64,000 bases of DNA from Jaminaea rosea. Its lineage: Eukaryota; Basidiomycota; Exobasidiomycetes; Microstromatales. The translations under genes and the position numbers were made by a program. Positions 50,876-62,689 of this stretch are shown in pieces; position 1 is the first letter of the stretch; the number at the start of each line of letters is the position of its first letter. Location: contig NW_020289982.1 in assembly GCF_003144245.1 (NCBI RefSeq), positions 1 through 64,000 on the forward strand, in the 5' to 3' direction. The notes under the pieces were generated by a model. It was not told where the DNA came from, ran no database searches, and saw nothing but the letters and a program-made list of their open reading frames with translations.

Positions 50876-53593
50876 ATGGACTCCATGCTCCGCAAGCGTC
50901 TCAAGACTTGGCAAAACGACTTCCGTGCCAAGCACAGGCGCGAGCCTAAGCGTAGCGATATTGCGCGGGTGCCGGATATTGCCGCCATCTATGATACCTG
51001 GACTGCTTTGCAAGCTACCAAGGCTGGTACCAGCTCGGCTGGTGGGGGGAGCGTGGGAGGCAAGGGCAAGGAGAAGGAGAAAGACAAGGGCAAAAGCAAA
51101 GCTGAGCTACCTCCGACATCGAGCAGCAAGGCAGCCCCACCAGCCACTCCAACAAAGGCGCAGCCAAGAATGCAGCCTCCTCGTACCCCGACCTCATCCC
51201 ATGCCGCATCATCTAGTCGTAACCCCTTCCGAACGCCCAATAAGGCCTCTTCATCTCAGGAGCGCATCCACACCTCCCCATCGGGTAATGTGGCGCATCT
51301 TCGCACCCCATCCTCCTCCTCACGCCATCATCCCGCCACACCGCAATCGCAAACTGGCACTCCCACGCACAACCTCGCCGCCGCAACCTCAACAGCTGGA
51401 GGGGCGTCATCATCGTACGACTACAACACCTCCCCCACCTCCTTCCGAGACCTAGTCGGCACGCACTCGGTCATGCGCACCCCGAACAGGCGGAAGAATA
51501 ACCAGGAGCAGCACAAGGCGGACGCGGCTTTATTGCTCAAAGACTTCACCCCGCGGACAAGGGCGAGGAAGAGGTTGAGGGGAGAAGAAGTACCTCCTAC
51601 GCCGCAGCAGCAGGTTGCGGGCAAGACGACCGCGGCTGCGGCGGCGACAACGGGTATTGCGGCGGGAGGCAGCCCCAGTAAAGCGGTCAAGGCAGCTAAC
51701 GCTACAGCCAATGGGGCTACGTTGAACCCGAGGCCGAGGAAGCGTCGAGCTCAGGCCGCTGGAGGGTTGGCCGCTTTCTGGGGGGAGGACTTTGCGCGTG
51801 ACCCCTCATTATCGTCGAGCGACAATGCTTCTGTCTCGTCACGCCTTTCAAATGGCGCAGCAGCAGCAGCAGCAAATAACAAGCCCACCAGCGGATCGCG
51901 CGTTTTCACTCGGCAGACCTCCTCCCAGCAGGCGCAGGCTCAATCTGCCACCGCAATGGCAGCAAAACCCAAGGCCTCGAAAGGAGACGAGGATGATGAG
52001 ATCCTTGACGCGAGCCCTCCCTCCCAGACGGCGCCGAATCGCTTCGAGCTCTTCCAGCGACGAGCGGAGAAGGCGGAGGCGGAGCGCGACAAGAGGAAGA
52101 AGAGATTCAAGAGCCTCTTTGATGAAGGCAAGGATCAGGCGAAGGGAATGGAAGTTGATCACAGCGATGCTGAGAGCGAGGAGCGAGAAGAAGAAGAAGA
52201 AGATGATGATGATGACGCTGAGCTTGGAGAGGATGCAGAGATGGCTGAGCCTCCCATGCAAGCGGTCAAACCGACGACAGCAGCCATAGCCAGGCGCTTC
52301 AGACCCGCAGCACAGGTTGCGCTTCTCGACTTCTCGTCTGGAGAGGACGACGACGACTGTGACAACGATGGGAAACAAGGCAGCGAGAGCACCGTCAAGG
52401 GCATGGGAAAAGCGGCTCCATCGACCAGACGAGACAAGTCCACCTCTGCATCAGCGTCAGCGTCGGCGTCCGCGTCAGCCTCACCATCGAAGATGGTTTA
52501 CCTCCGTGCCTACCAGCGATTCGGCGAGCTCAAGATCGGGTCTGCATCTGGCGAGATAGCTGAGGGCTCTGGAAATGCTCGGATCAACGGGTCGGCCGAC
52601 CAGGGCGACGCTGTGACAGCTCATGAGCAGGATGAAGAGGAAGAGGACGAGGACGATGTAGCTCGAATGCTCTCACCCGCCAAAAAGCGGGCCCTCCTGC
52701 AGCGTTCAGCTAGCGGCGATGGTCCTCTCCGTCAGAATGGACAAGAAGGGGCAGAACTGGATCTCTTCTCCCCACCGGCGGCAGCAGCAGCGCCAGCTAC
52801 CCGGCTCAACGAAGCCCCCAACGCACTCCGCTCCTTGAGGCAACACCGTAAAGCCAACCAGCGTCGCGCGCTAGCGTCCTTGCTCCTTTCAGGGGACGGC
52901 GATGATGACGATCAAGAAGAGGGCAGGGCTTGTCGCCCTGCAGACGAGGAGGCCATGGTCGCCGAGCTTGAGGCCGAAATAGCTGACTCCGCCTTCAATG
53001 CCACCCCTGACGATCCCAAGGATGGCGCTTCCGGCGGCAAGGGAAAGGGAACATGGGGTGCAGCGAAAGCTGCTGCGAAATACTCGGCGCAACAGAGTGG
53101 GGCCATCCTGACTAAACGGGGTCGTGGTAGGGCAGGACCTGGGGAGGAGGGTTTCCTGCTGGGGAAGGCCAAGAGGGGTGCAGGGAGTACTTTGGGCACA
53201 TCGCTCAGTGATGATGAGGAGGAGGAGGGTGACAACAACAGAACGGCGCCTCAGAAGGGCCACGGCGCCAGGGCGGGACAGCCGCAACGTCTCCCTGCTC
53301 GCCCGCCTGCGAATAAGGTGTTCCGTCGCGTCGGGCGATCAGGCGTGGATGATGATGAAGCCGGGTACTTCCGTACTGGGCGAGAGAACAAGAGAGCCAG
53401 TCATCGGGGCAGGGGCAGGGGCGACGACGACGACGAATTTGATGACGAGGGTGAGGAATCGCCCTCCTCAGACTCAGCCCGCGGTGCTCGTTACGCCGAT
53501 GTGAGGGACGACGATTGGGCTAGCGAAGCGGACTCGGGTGAGGATGGGTGGGGTGTAGGGGATGGAATGATGGAGGAGAGCGATGTCTGGTAG
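50876..53593 (+). CDS. SLD2: Sld2/Drc1-type DNA replication initiation protein
   Basis: Single exon, 905 residues. The N-terminal module LRKRLKTWQNDFRAKHRREP followed by SDIARVPDIAAIYDTW is the Sld2/RecQL4 signature. Many Ser/Thr-Pro sites lie in the first 260 residues (NPFRTPNK, HLRTPSS, VMRTPNRR, DFTPRTRARKRLR), as expected of the CDK target that binds Dpb11 to allow helicase assembly at origins. The middle and C-terminal parts are acidic and Ala/Lys/Gly-rich with no helicase domain, which is normal for fungal Sld2, although the length is about twice the yeast protein. The start lies 251 bases from that of the Ima1-type gene. Confidence 0.92.
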   Translation: MDSMLRKRLKTWQNDFRAKHRREPKRSDIARVPDIAAIYDTWTALQATKAGTSSAGGGSVGGKGKEKEKDKGKSKAELPPTSSSKAAPPATPTKAQPRMQPPRTPTSSHAASSSRNPFRTPNKASSSQERIHTSPSGNVAHLRTPSSSSRHHPATPQSQTGTPTHNLAAATSTAGGASSSYDYNTSPTSFRDLVGTHSVMRTPNRRKNNQEQHKADAALLLKDFTPRTRARKRLRGEEVPPTPQQQVAGKTTAAAAATTGIAAGGSPSKAVKAANATANGATLNPRPRKRRAQAAGGLAAFWGEDFARDPSLSSSDNASVSSRLSNGAAAAAANNKPTSGSRVFTRQTSSQQAQAQSATAMAAKPKASKGDEDDEILDASPPSQTAPNRFELFQRRAEKAEAERDKRKKRFKSLFDEGKDQAKGMEVDHSDAESEEREEEEEDDDDDAELGEDAEMAEPPMQAVKPTTAAIARRFRPAAQVALLDFSSGEDDDDCDNDGKQGSESTVKGMGKAAPSTRRDKSTSASASASASASASPSKMVYLRAYQRFGELKIGSASGEIAEGSGNARINGSADQGDAVTAHEQDEEEEDEDDVARMLSPAKKRALLQRSASGDGPLRQNGQEGAELDLFSPPAAAAAPATRLNEAPNALRSLRQHRKANQRRALASLLLSGDGDDDDQEEGRACRPADEEAMVAELEAEIADSAFNATPDDPKDGASGGKGKGTWGAAKAAAKYSAQQSGAILTKRGRGRAGPGEEGFLLGKAKRGAGSTLGTSLSDDEEEEGDNNRTAPQKGHGARAGQPQRLPARPPANKVFRRVGRSGVDDDEAGYFRTGRENKRASHRGRGRGDDDDEFDDEGEESPSSDSARGARYADVRDDDWASEADSGEDGWGVGDGMMEESDVW

Positions 53594-53922
53594 CGCATCG
53601 CTTCCCGCAGCTGTTGATTTCTTTCTTCGTTGCTCTGCTCAATCGTACCATGAATTGATAATGTCTTCACTCGAATCCGGTGGTGAAGAGGCGTTGCTCA
53701 CGATATGGCTGGAGCAATGCGACGCTGTTTGCTGCCGGCAATTGAAATCAATCGGGACGCCTCACGGCACGCACGCACGGCCTCCACTCAAGGTCAAACC
53801 GTCGGCGGAGGACCCTTCCTTGGCCACGCTTCTGCTCCTACCACCACGCTCATAAGACGCTGGAGCTCTCCCTTCTTCTTTCTCCACCAAACCAACCCAG
53901 CCTACACTCCCAACGTATCCTC
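53594..53922. other. intergenic region SLD2 to short-chain dehydrogenase
   Basis: 329 bases, with a pyrimidine-rich stretch close to the next ATG. No gene or repeat seen. Confidence 0.6.
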
Positions 53923-54975
53923 ATGATGCCATCTCACGTCCTCGACTTCCAATGCGCCCTCATCACCGGCTCGGGCGGGGGTCTCGGCCTGTCAATGGCT
54001 CGTTACCTCGTCCAGACCAAGAACAAAAAAGTCATCTTGGCCGGAAGGACGGAATCCAACTTGCAAGAGGCTTCCAAGTCTCTCGGAGGGGATGTGCCTT
54101 ACTATGTGGTCGATACGGGCAAGACTTCCGAGTTGAAGGGATTCGTGGAGAAGGTGGTCAAGGAACATCCGGAGGTGGACTGTTTGATCAATAATGCCGG
54201 GGTGCAGAGGCCGTTGGAGGTTACAGAGTTGAAGTTGGACCAGCTGGATCAGGAGATTGATATAGTAAGTGGTGTGGCTGTGGTGCATCACATTGGCTTT
54301 CGTACAGCTTGTCTTGAGGAAGGGGGACGAAGCTGACCCGACCCGCTCTCTCTCTCTCCCTTTCTCTCCAATCGCACCGCATCGCGCCTGTCAGAATGTG
54401 AGGGGCCCTATCCACCTGGCGGACGCTTTCCTCAACCACTTTGCGAGCAAGAAGCATGCAGTCATTATGAATGTGACGAGTGTACTGGGCTTTGTGCCCT
54501 TTAGTGTACTCAACCCCGCGTACAATGGGACGAAGGGTGAGTCACGACCGGGCTGCCGTCGTGGCTGCGGTTCAGCTTCTGCCATCTCCCTCAGCTAACC
54601 ACCTCACTCTCGTTCTCCTCCCTGTACAACTCTATTCGCCCTCTCCCTCTCTCTCTCGCAGCCTTCATGCACTTCTACACCGAATCGCAACGCACCCAAC
54701 TGAAGTCCACTCCAATCCGAGTCGTAGAGATCATCCCCCCTTCAGTGCACACGGCCCTCCATCGCGATCGCGAGGACCCGGACGACAACAATCCCTCGAA
54801 ATCCAACGCCCTTACCCAGGAGGACTTTATGAACCAGGTAGCCGAAGGGTGGGAGAAGGATCAGGATGTCATTACGGCTGGGATGGGTAAGGAATTGGTC
54901 AAGAAGTGGTACGATGCGTATGGGGAACAATTGGGTGGTGCTCAGAAGGCGTGGCAGGGGAAGGAGGTCAAGTAG
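53923..54975 (+). CDS. short-chain dehydrogenase/reductase
   Basis: Exons 53923-54264, 54395-54536 and 54662-54975 give 265 residues, the classical SDR length. Visible are the cofactor loop ALITGSGGGLGLSMARYL (GxxxGxG), an Arg after the second strand (ILAGRTESNL) favouring NADP(H), CLINNAGVQRP, the catalytic Ser in NVTSVLGFVPFS and Tyr/Lys in NPAYNGTKA. IIPPSVHT follows. The sequence resembles the DltE/YdfG-like oxidoreductases; the substrate is unknown. The first two residues are both Met; either may start. Intron two splits the active-site YxxxK region just after the lysine. Confidence 0.92.
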
Positions 54976-55047
54976 TGGAGTCAGATATGAGGGGTTCAAT
55001 CTGCATATATCATGGATGAATGGATTTGATTTGAGTCTGTGATCCCT

Positions 55048-55579
55048 CTACTGCTTCTTTGCGTGCTTCTCCACCAGTCTCTGCGATCGCCGCGAAAGGG
55101 CGAAGGTAAGGAAGAGTCAGCACCGCCGCCGTCGCCATCGTCTCCCTCGCTCGCTGGCTCGGCCCCTTTTTGTCACTCACCTGCAGCCCTCCAGGATCAG
55201 CCCCTACCATTTCCCCCTTCTTCTCCCCTCCCTCAAAGACCACAAAAGTGGGCATCGCCCTCACGCCGCACTGTTGCGCCACTTCGGGCACCTCATCCAC
55301 GTCCACCTTGTAAAAGTCGACTGTGTCCTTGAACACGGCTTGGTCTGACAGCTTGGCAAAGACGGGGCCAATGACCTTGCAAGGGGGACACCAGGTGGCC
55401 GTGAAGTCTATGATGGCTGGCTTCGTGGTCTGGGAGGAGAGGAGAGAAGAGAAGGAGGAAGAGGAGGTGATGCTATGCACTACACGGGTGGGACGGGTGG
55501 TGCTGAACAGCCGAGCTGATGAGGGGGAGCGAGAAGCGACATTGCGCATGGAGCAGCTGAGACGTTGCGTGGCGGCCAT
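55048..55579 (-). CDS. TRX3: mitochondrial thioredoxin with WCPPC active site
   Basis: Exons 55579-55181 and 55080-55048 give 143 residues. The first 35 residues (MAATQRLSCSMRNVASRSPS, then ARLFSTTRP) are a mitochondrial presequence. The thioredoxin fold follows: KPAIIDFTATWCPPCKVIGP, VDFYKVDVDEVPEVAQQCGV and the cis-proline segment RAMPTFVVFEGGEK. The last exon encodes RLVEKHAKKQ, the usual terminal helix. The active site is WCPPC instead of the canonical WCGPC, which should alter redox potential. Without the splice the frame would run into unrelated residues. Convergent with the dehydrogenase gene, 72 bases between stops. Confidence 0.93.
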
Positions 55580-55874
55580 GTTGATGATCGTGGTTTGTAA
55601 TGAGGAGAGAGAGAAAGGAAGAAGTGAAATCAGGTGGGCGAGTGGAGAAGATGAGAACGGCAACGCGTGGTCGTCGCCTCTCCCGGCAGTCCGCCGCCAA
55701 TCGAGTCGACGAGACAATCCAATCCAGTTCCGACGCCTCGAGTCGATGGGCAATTTTGACTTTGCTTCTTGCCGTCGTTGTTGCCTCCTCGCTCGCCTTG
55801 TGTCCAACCATACGGCAGGCCCCGGGCTTCACAAGCCCTTCTTCGCCCGCCCTACCGCCACCTTCGGCGCCACG

Positions 55875-56908
55875 ATGTTCATCCTCTCCACACTAAGTGA
55901 TACGATCTTCATCCCCTCCTCCTCCTTCACCCGAGTCGACCCTAGCAGCTCCGCCTCCTCCTCAGCGCAAATTGCGCCTACCTCCCTCTCCTCGCTCAGC
56001 CAGGCCTTGAATGCCAAGTATGCCAATCGGGTCATACCTGATGTCGGGCTCTGTATCTGCCTTTTTGATGTGCTGGAGGCAAGTGAGGGGAGGGTGAAAT
56101 GGGGAGATGGAGGATTGTGGCATAAGTGCCGATTTAGATTGGCCGTTTTCCGGCCCTTTGTGGGTGAGGTGCTGGTGGGCAAGGTTATGAGTTCTGATGA
56201 GGGGGGCATCAGAGGTGAGTGGGCGAGGCTTCGTCATCATGGTGTAGTGGTGGTGCTGGGAGGGAGAGAATTGGCACTGACTCGCTTCGCTGCTACTACA
56301 TCCCCAACAGTCTCCATGGGCTTCTTCGACGACATCCACATCCCCTTGCACCTCCTCCCCTCACCACACGCCTTGTAAGTCACAATTAACCCACCTCGCG
56401 CTTCTCCACCTCGAGAACTTCCATCTGACTAGTCCTTCCTTCGCCCCTATCCACTGCGCCACGCCGCCCCTACAGCGACCACAAGGAGCGCGCCCACTTC
56501 TGGCTCTTCGACCCCTCTCACCCCTCATACATCACCGACCCAATCACCGCACCGGACACGGAGCGCTTCTACCTGGATCAACACGAGGCCATCCGCTTCG
56601 TAGTCGAAGACGACATCTTCGAAGAGGGCGAGCCACCCCTCCCCGCCGGTGCACTGAAAGAGGGGGAAAAAGCTGGGGACAAGGCCGGTACGAGCGGTGG
56701 TGGGTCGGGGGCTATCGGTGGCGGCGTCACAATGGAGGCTATGGAGGCTGCGAGGGCTAAGCGTAAGCCCCCCTACAGGATTACGGCGAGCATTGCGGGG
56801 CAGGGGTTGGGATTGATCAATTGGTGGATGGGGGCTGCTGCTGTTGGTGATGAGGGTGGGGAGGAGGGCGAGCAGTACGATGAGGGGGATGAGGTGATGC
56901 AGGAGTAG
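55875..56908 (+). CDS. RPC25: RNA polymerase III subunit Rpc25 (Rpc8)
   Basis: Exons 55875-56214, 56311-56374 and 56476-56908 give 278 residues. It is the Rpb7-like stalk subunit of RNA polymerase III. The N-terminal RNP-like part shows LSTLSDTIFIPSSSF, LNAKYANRVIPDVGLCICLF and FRLAVFRPFVGEVLVGKV. The second exon supplies VSMGFFDDIHIP, the start of the OB fold, and the third ERAHFWLFD and AIRFVVEDDIFEE. A Gly/Lys-rich loop is inserted before the final strand PPYRITASIAGQGLGLINWW, and the end is acidic. Removal of both introns restores the family's motif order. Confidence 0.95.
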
Positions 56909-56982
56909 AAGGCCATTGGTGGGTAACGATACGATTCCAATGCATTATATACTCAAACATTTGATCCCTATGCTGAGCGTAG

Positions 56983-58058
<1,076 letters not shown>

Positions 58059-58288
58059 GTTGGATCCGATGTTGACGAGAGGGGAGGAGGGGAAGAAAAC
58101 TGCGAAGCTCGTACGACTCGAGACTCGGCATCGAGTGGAGAAGGATCGCCGCCTCGCCGCCTCGCCGCCTCGGAACGGGCGACGCATCTGCTGAAGGCGG
58201 ACTGAGAGCGAGTCCCGAGGTGAGATTTTGAATTTCATGCCTTCTCCCTTCCGCCGCTCTCACCATCACCATCACCTACCTATCCAAG

Positions 58289-59734
58289 ATGGCCACGCCC
58301 TCTTCTTCCTCCTCATCAACCCAACCAGTCCATTTCACAGGCCACACGAACTTCCGCCTGCGCCTCACACTCTCGCTCCTCTCACGCAAGCCCATTCTCA
58401 TCACCTCCATCAGGCCAAATAGCACCTCCCCTGGTCTGCGGGACTTTGAAGCCTCTTTCCTCCGCTTGATCGAAAAGGTGACCAATGGAAGCAAGGTCGA
58501 AATTAGCTACACAGGTACGGCAGTCAAGTTCCTTCCCGGTACTCTCTCGGGTGGGAGCGTAACACACGACTGTGGGACTAGTAGAGGGGTGGGGTATTTC
58601 CTCGAGTGGGTGGCCCTACTCGCCCCCTTCTGTAAGAAGGAGCTCAGCTTGACCTTGAAGGGGGTCACGACGGGTGGCGGCGAAAAGGGTGATATGGGCG
58701 CAGATGCATTGCGAACCGTTCTTTTGCCTGTCTTGGCAGAGTTCCTCCCTCCAGCCACTTCACTCGCCTCACCACTTGAGCTACGCATCGCTAAACGTGG
58801 TCATTTCCCCCTCGGAGGAGGCGAAGTCTTCTTTCGCTGTCCCTTGCTACCCAATGTTTCCTCGGCAGGCGTAGGAGCGGCGGGTGGTGGAGGGGGTGGA
58901 ATGGTCAAGACGATTGATTGGACGGAGCCGGGAAAGGTAAAGAGGATCAGAGGCATCGCGAGCGCTTCGCGCGTATCGCCTGCTATGGCCAATAGGCTTG
59001 TAGAGAGGGCGAGAAAAACCCTCAATCGCTACGTGCCGGATCTCTACATCTTCGCCGATGTCTACAGAGGGGATGATGCGGGCAAGTGAGTGCACGCGAT
59101 GGCGTGAAAGAACAGCATACAGGCTCGAAAAAATGCGAGCTGACCATGCTCTCTTCGTTGCTACGCCACCAGGTCACCAGGCTTCTCCCTCTCCCTCCTG
59201 ACCCAATCCACCACCTCCTCCTTCCACTACGCCGAGTCCCACTCCACACCAGGAGCCGTACCAGAGGATGTAGCCACCTCGTGCGTCTCCTCCCTCCTCT
59301 GCTCCCTCGCAGCAGCAGGAGGAGGGTGCATCCCACGAGGACTGCAGCCACACGTTCTGGCATTGATGGCATCCAGTCCAGAGGATGTGGCTCGCGTCAG
59401 GATTGGAGGGGATGGGACTCAAGACGATGGTGGAGGGTTGAGCGCCGCTGCCGTGCAGACTATGAGGGATGTTGAGGCTGTTTGGGGACTGCGATTCTTG
59501 GTTAGGAGGGTGGAGGGACGGGCGCCGAGGAAAGGGAGACTAGGCAAGGCTGGGAAGGTGGGAGGTCGATCTGATGATGGAGAGGATGAGGATGATGATG
59601 ATGACGACGACGAAGACGACGAGGATGAGGAGAGCAGCGAAGGTGACGAGGAGGAAGAGGAGATGCCCCTGCGCCACGATCTCATCCTCAGCTGTCGTGG
59701 CGTGGGAGTGCGAGGAGCACGCAAGGCGCAGTAG
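58289..59734 (+). CDS. RCL1: Rcl1, RNA 3'-terminal phosphate cyclase-like protein
   Basis: Exons 58289-59085 and 59173-59734 give 452 residues. Rcl1 is a nucleolar protein that, with Bms1, is needed for early pre-rRNA cleavage and 40S assembly. Characteristic stretches are NFRLRLTLSLLSRKPILI, IRPNSTSPGLRDFEASFLRL, VTHDCGTSRGVGYFLEW, LTLKGVTTGG, LRIAKRGHFPLGGGEVFF and IRGIASASRVSP. As in the non-catalytic Rcl1 branch, the cyclase His motif is not evident. Near the C-terminus a Asp/Glu run (about residues 395-430) separates the fold from a final LRHDLILSCRGVGVRG. Its start lies 230 bases from that of HEM2. Confidence 0.95.
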
Positions 59735-59882
59735 TCTCCCCAACCTTCCTTGCAATCCTCCCAATCGCAAAATACCCTCCAAAGTATGTTTGCGTTCGAG
59801 ACAAACCTGATATTAGCATATGGACATCCTGCTTTTCCCTCTCGTCTATTCCCCACTCAATCCCTCGAGCGCCATCCGCACC

Positions 59883-62135
59883 TCACCTCTCCCTGATCGT
59901 CTCCTCACTCGCGTTGCTCTTCCTTCCCCCTCCCTGCTTGCGCAACGCACCCGCCTCATCCTCTCCCTCTTCATCCTCATCGCCCAACGCAAACACCACA
60001 TCGTCATTCGCGCTCGCGCTCGCGCTCTGTCTGGGCTCATAGGCAGGCGGAGGGCCCATACCGCCCGAGGCCGAGCCCGAGCCAGACGACGAAGAAGGTT
60101 GAGCTCCACTCGCGTTACTCGCAGCGGCCGCCGACTTTCGCTTCCTCTTTGCCGCCTCCTCATCATCCTCATCATCGCTATCCTCGCCCGGCATGCCCGG
60201 ACCCGCATATTCCCCTCCCATCTCAATATCCTCCGCATCCCCCTCCATCTCCCCCGTAGCAATCTCGTCGCTCATGCTCAACCTCAGATTCATCCCCGTC
60301 GGTCTCCAAGTCCAGGCAATGAGCCCAAATACTGCCAAGTAGAGGAGGGAAGTCCAACCATCCAGAAGGAACCACCTGTATCGCCACGTTTGGGATGGGA
60401 AGGATTCTGCGCCCGATTGGGAGAAGGCTACCGAGGAGACGACGAAGAATGCTCCCGTGACCACAACTGCTCCCACGAGGATGCGGTAGAGGCGCTTGAA
60501 GTAGGCCAGCTTGAAAGTCTGCTTTCGCGCGGTCAGGTGGGAGATTGTAGCATTGAGGCTGTTGAGGGACCACATCATTAGGGAGGTCAAGGTGAAGGCG
60601 AGCGGGAAGATGAAGAGGAAGACCCAGGTGCCTCCGGCTTCTATACTGAGGAGGACTATGCCCACTGAGTAGAGGCAGCCGCACACTAGGTGGACGGCGG
60701 TGAGTAGCTTGGCGCGGAGCATCACCTTGGGGTCCAAGCGGGGACGGACGAGGCCGTATCCCATGCTTACGATGAGAAGCAGGAAGAAACTCGCACTATT
60801 CCGTGCCGAGTCGATGATTGACTCGATGACTAGTAGGGCTCGCGCGGACCATGTCTCAGAGGCGTTGCCTGACACCGAAGAGAGGTGGAAGAAGTCGATG
60901 CTGTGCGTGTTGAGGTAGCGATAGTATGCGTAGGTTATCAGTTGCTCTATGACGAGGATGAGGAAGAGGCCGGAGATGAAGTGTTGGATCGTGAGAAGTC
61001 TGTGCGAGACGTAAAGAGGTCTATGGGTCAGAGGGTGAAGTTTGAATCTTACTACTTGGCGCGAGCACGCACTCGTCCTTGTGTTTGACGCAGAGGTAAG
61101 CCCAGGCCGCTCCCAGGAGGATGTATGTGCAGGTGAGGCCGAAGTAGAACTGCGGGGTGTGCCTCCAAGATGGTCAGTTAACACCACCCTCACGTGCTCA
61201 TCATCTGTTCTCGCTCGTTGGCACTCACGCCTAGCTTCGGATACTCCCCACCAGGCAGTTCCCCCTTGAACATGTTGTGAAAGGTGATGAGAGCGTCAAA
61301 CTTTGCATGCTGCGAGTCCGCGGTGAGGGGAACGGCGGCTGCGAAGCGAAGGCAGGGTAGACCAAAGGGTTCCGATCAGCATCTCTCACATCTGCTCGAA
61401 GTGAAAGGGCCCCGCATCTCACTCGCACCGACGCAGTAATATCCAGTCTGGTTGACAACGTAGTTCTGCGAAAGCGGGCAAAGGCGAACCGCAGGGTCTG
61501 TCAGCATCCTCTCCTCTCTGCCTGCCTCTCCCATCTATCTCTTGACACTCACCAACACCTTCTCGTCCCCCTTCAGATCAACCCTCTCCCTCCGAACAGT
61601 CTTCGCCCTCGCCGCATCACTCAAGATGAAGTTCCCTACATCCTCCTCCTTGCAGATCTTCTGGTTCACCGCAGTAGGCGTGCAGATATAAGTGAGGACC
61701 GGCTCGCCGAATACGTCCCGCTGGGAGGTTGGAGTGCCAAGCAGAGGGAAGTCCTGCCATTCGTAGAAGCTGTGTGGAGCCGCAAGGGGAGGAAGGCGAG
61801 TCGGAGAGTGAGTGAGAGGTGAGGGAAGAGGTGGGGAGAGTCAGGAGAGGGACGTACATTGTAGCCACGCTCCCCGTCGAATTGGGCTTGAAGGTCACTG
61901 TAGGCGCATCAGAGACAGCTTCTCGGTCAGATCGAGTACCGCCATCTCATCCTCTTCTTCTGCTGCGCAACGCACAATCGATGCTCGTATCCTTGCCGGC
62001 CCACATCCCACTACAGGTCTGCCTCAGCTCGTCCGCATCGCTGATGGCCACCTTGAAGGCACTTGCCGTCGAAGCTACTAGACGCAATGTCAGTAGCGGA
62101 GACAGCCACGCCCTCTTTGATGAGGGTAGGAACAT
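59883..62135 (-). CDS. PTM1: Ptm1/GPR107-type seven-helix membrane protein
   Basis: Seven exons: 62135-61976, 61897-61858, 61769-61553, 61465-61429, 61338-61229, 61149-61073 and 60999-59883, giving 585 residues with all phases consistent. A signal peptide (MFLPSSKRAWLSPLLTLRLV and ASTASA) is followed by a luminal domain with LRQTCSGMWAG, IFYEWQDFPLLG and YYCVAAVPL, typical of the LUSTR family. Seven membrane segments follow from about residue 190 (FYFGLTCTYILLGAAWAYL, LLTIQHFISGLFLILVIEQL and so on). A cytosolic acidic, Ser/Ala-rich tail of about 130 residues follows. Yeast Ptm1 and human GPR107/108 act in Golgi-endosome traffic. This is the most intron-rich gene in the window. Confidence 0.92.
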
Positions 62136-62689
62136 GCTTGTTCGTGTCGTTGATGATGATCGAGGGTGAGGAAGCAGAGGAAAGCGAGAAACGCACTCAG
62201 GACACGGACCAACAGTCAGGGCAAACCACACCTCGTGCATCTTGGCGGATCGGGACGTCGGCTGCACGCTGCACTGCCCGCCAAGTCTCGCGCCTCCCTC
62301 CTTCCCGCCCTCTCTCGTCTACGAGTCGCTCATTCATCTCAGTCTCTCACGGCTCACATGGTTGAAACTTCCAAAGAGCGATTTGATTGTTCTCAGCGTC
62401 AACATTGAGGAGCGAGAATGAGATGAACAAGGTATGTGACTATCAAGAAAGAAGAAGGAAAGACGAGGAGCAAAGGGAGCGGGGAGTTGGGGTCAGGCAC
62501 GCACTATGAAGGCCTTGCCTTTTTCAAGGGGTGGGGTGACTGTTCGTGGTGAGGTGGGATCGCGTGGCTGTATCAAGTCGAGACGTGGGCGTGGTGTAGC
62601 TATTGGTACATGAGATGGCACAGAGGCTGGTGATCCTGGGGAGAGCCGGAGCGGGGGCGAAAGCGTAACGACGTGCTAGGGCTCGTCGC
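62136..62689. other. intergenic region between two minus-strand genes
   Basis: 554 bases: promoter of the Ptm1-type gene and 3' region of the esterase. The short open frames have no domain. Nothing else recognised. Confidence 0.55.
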
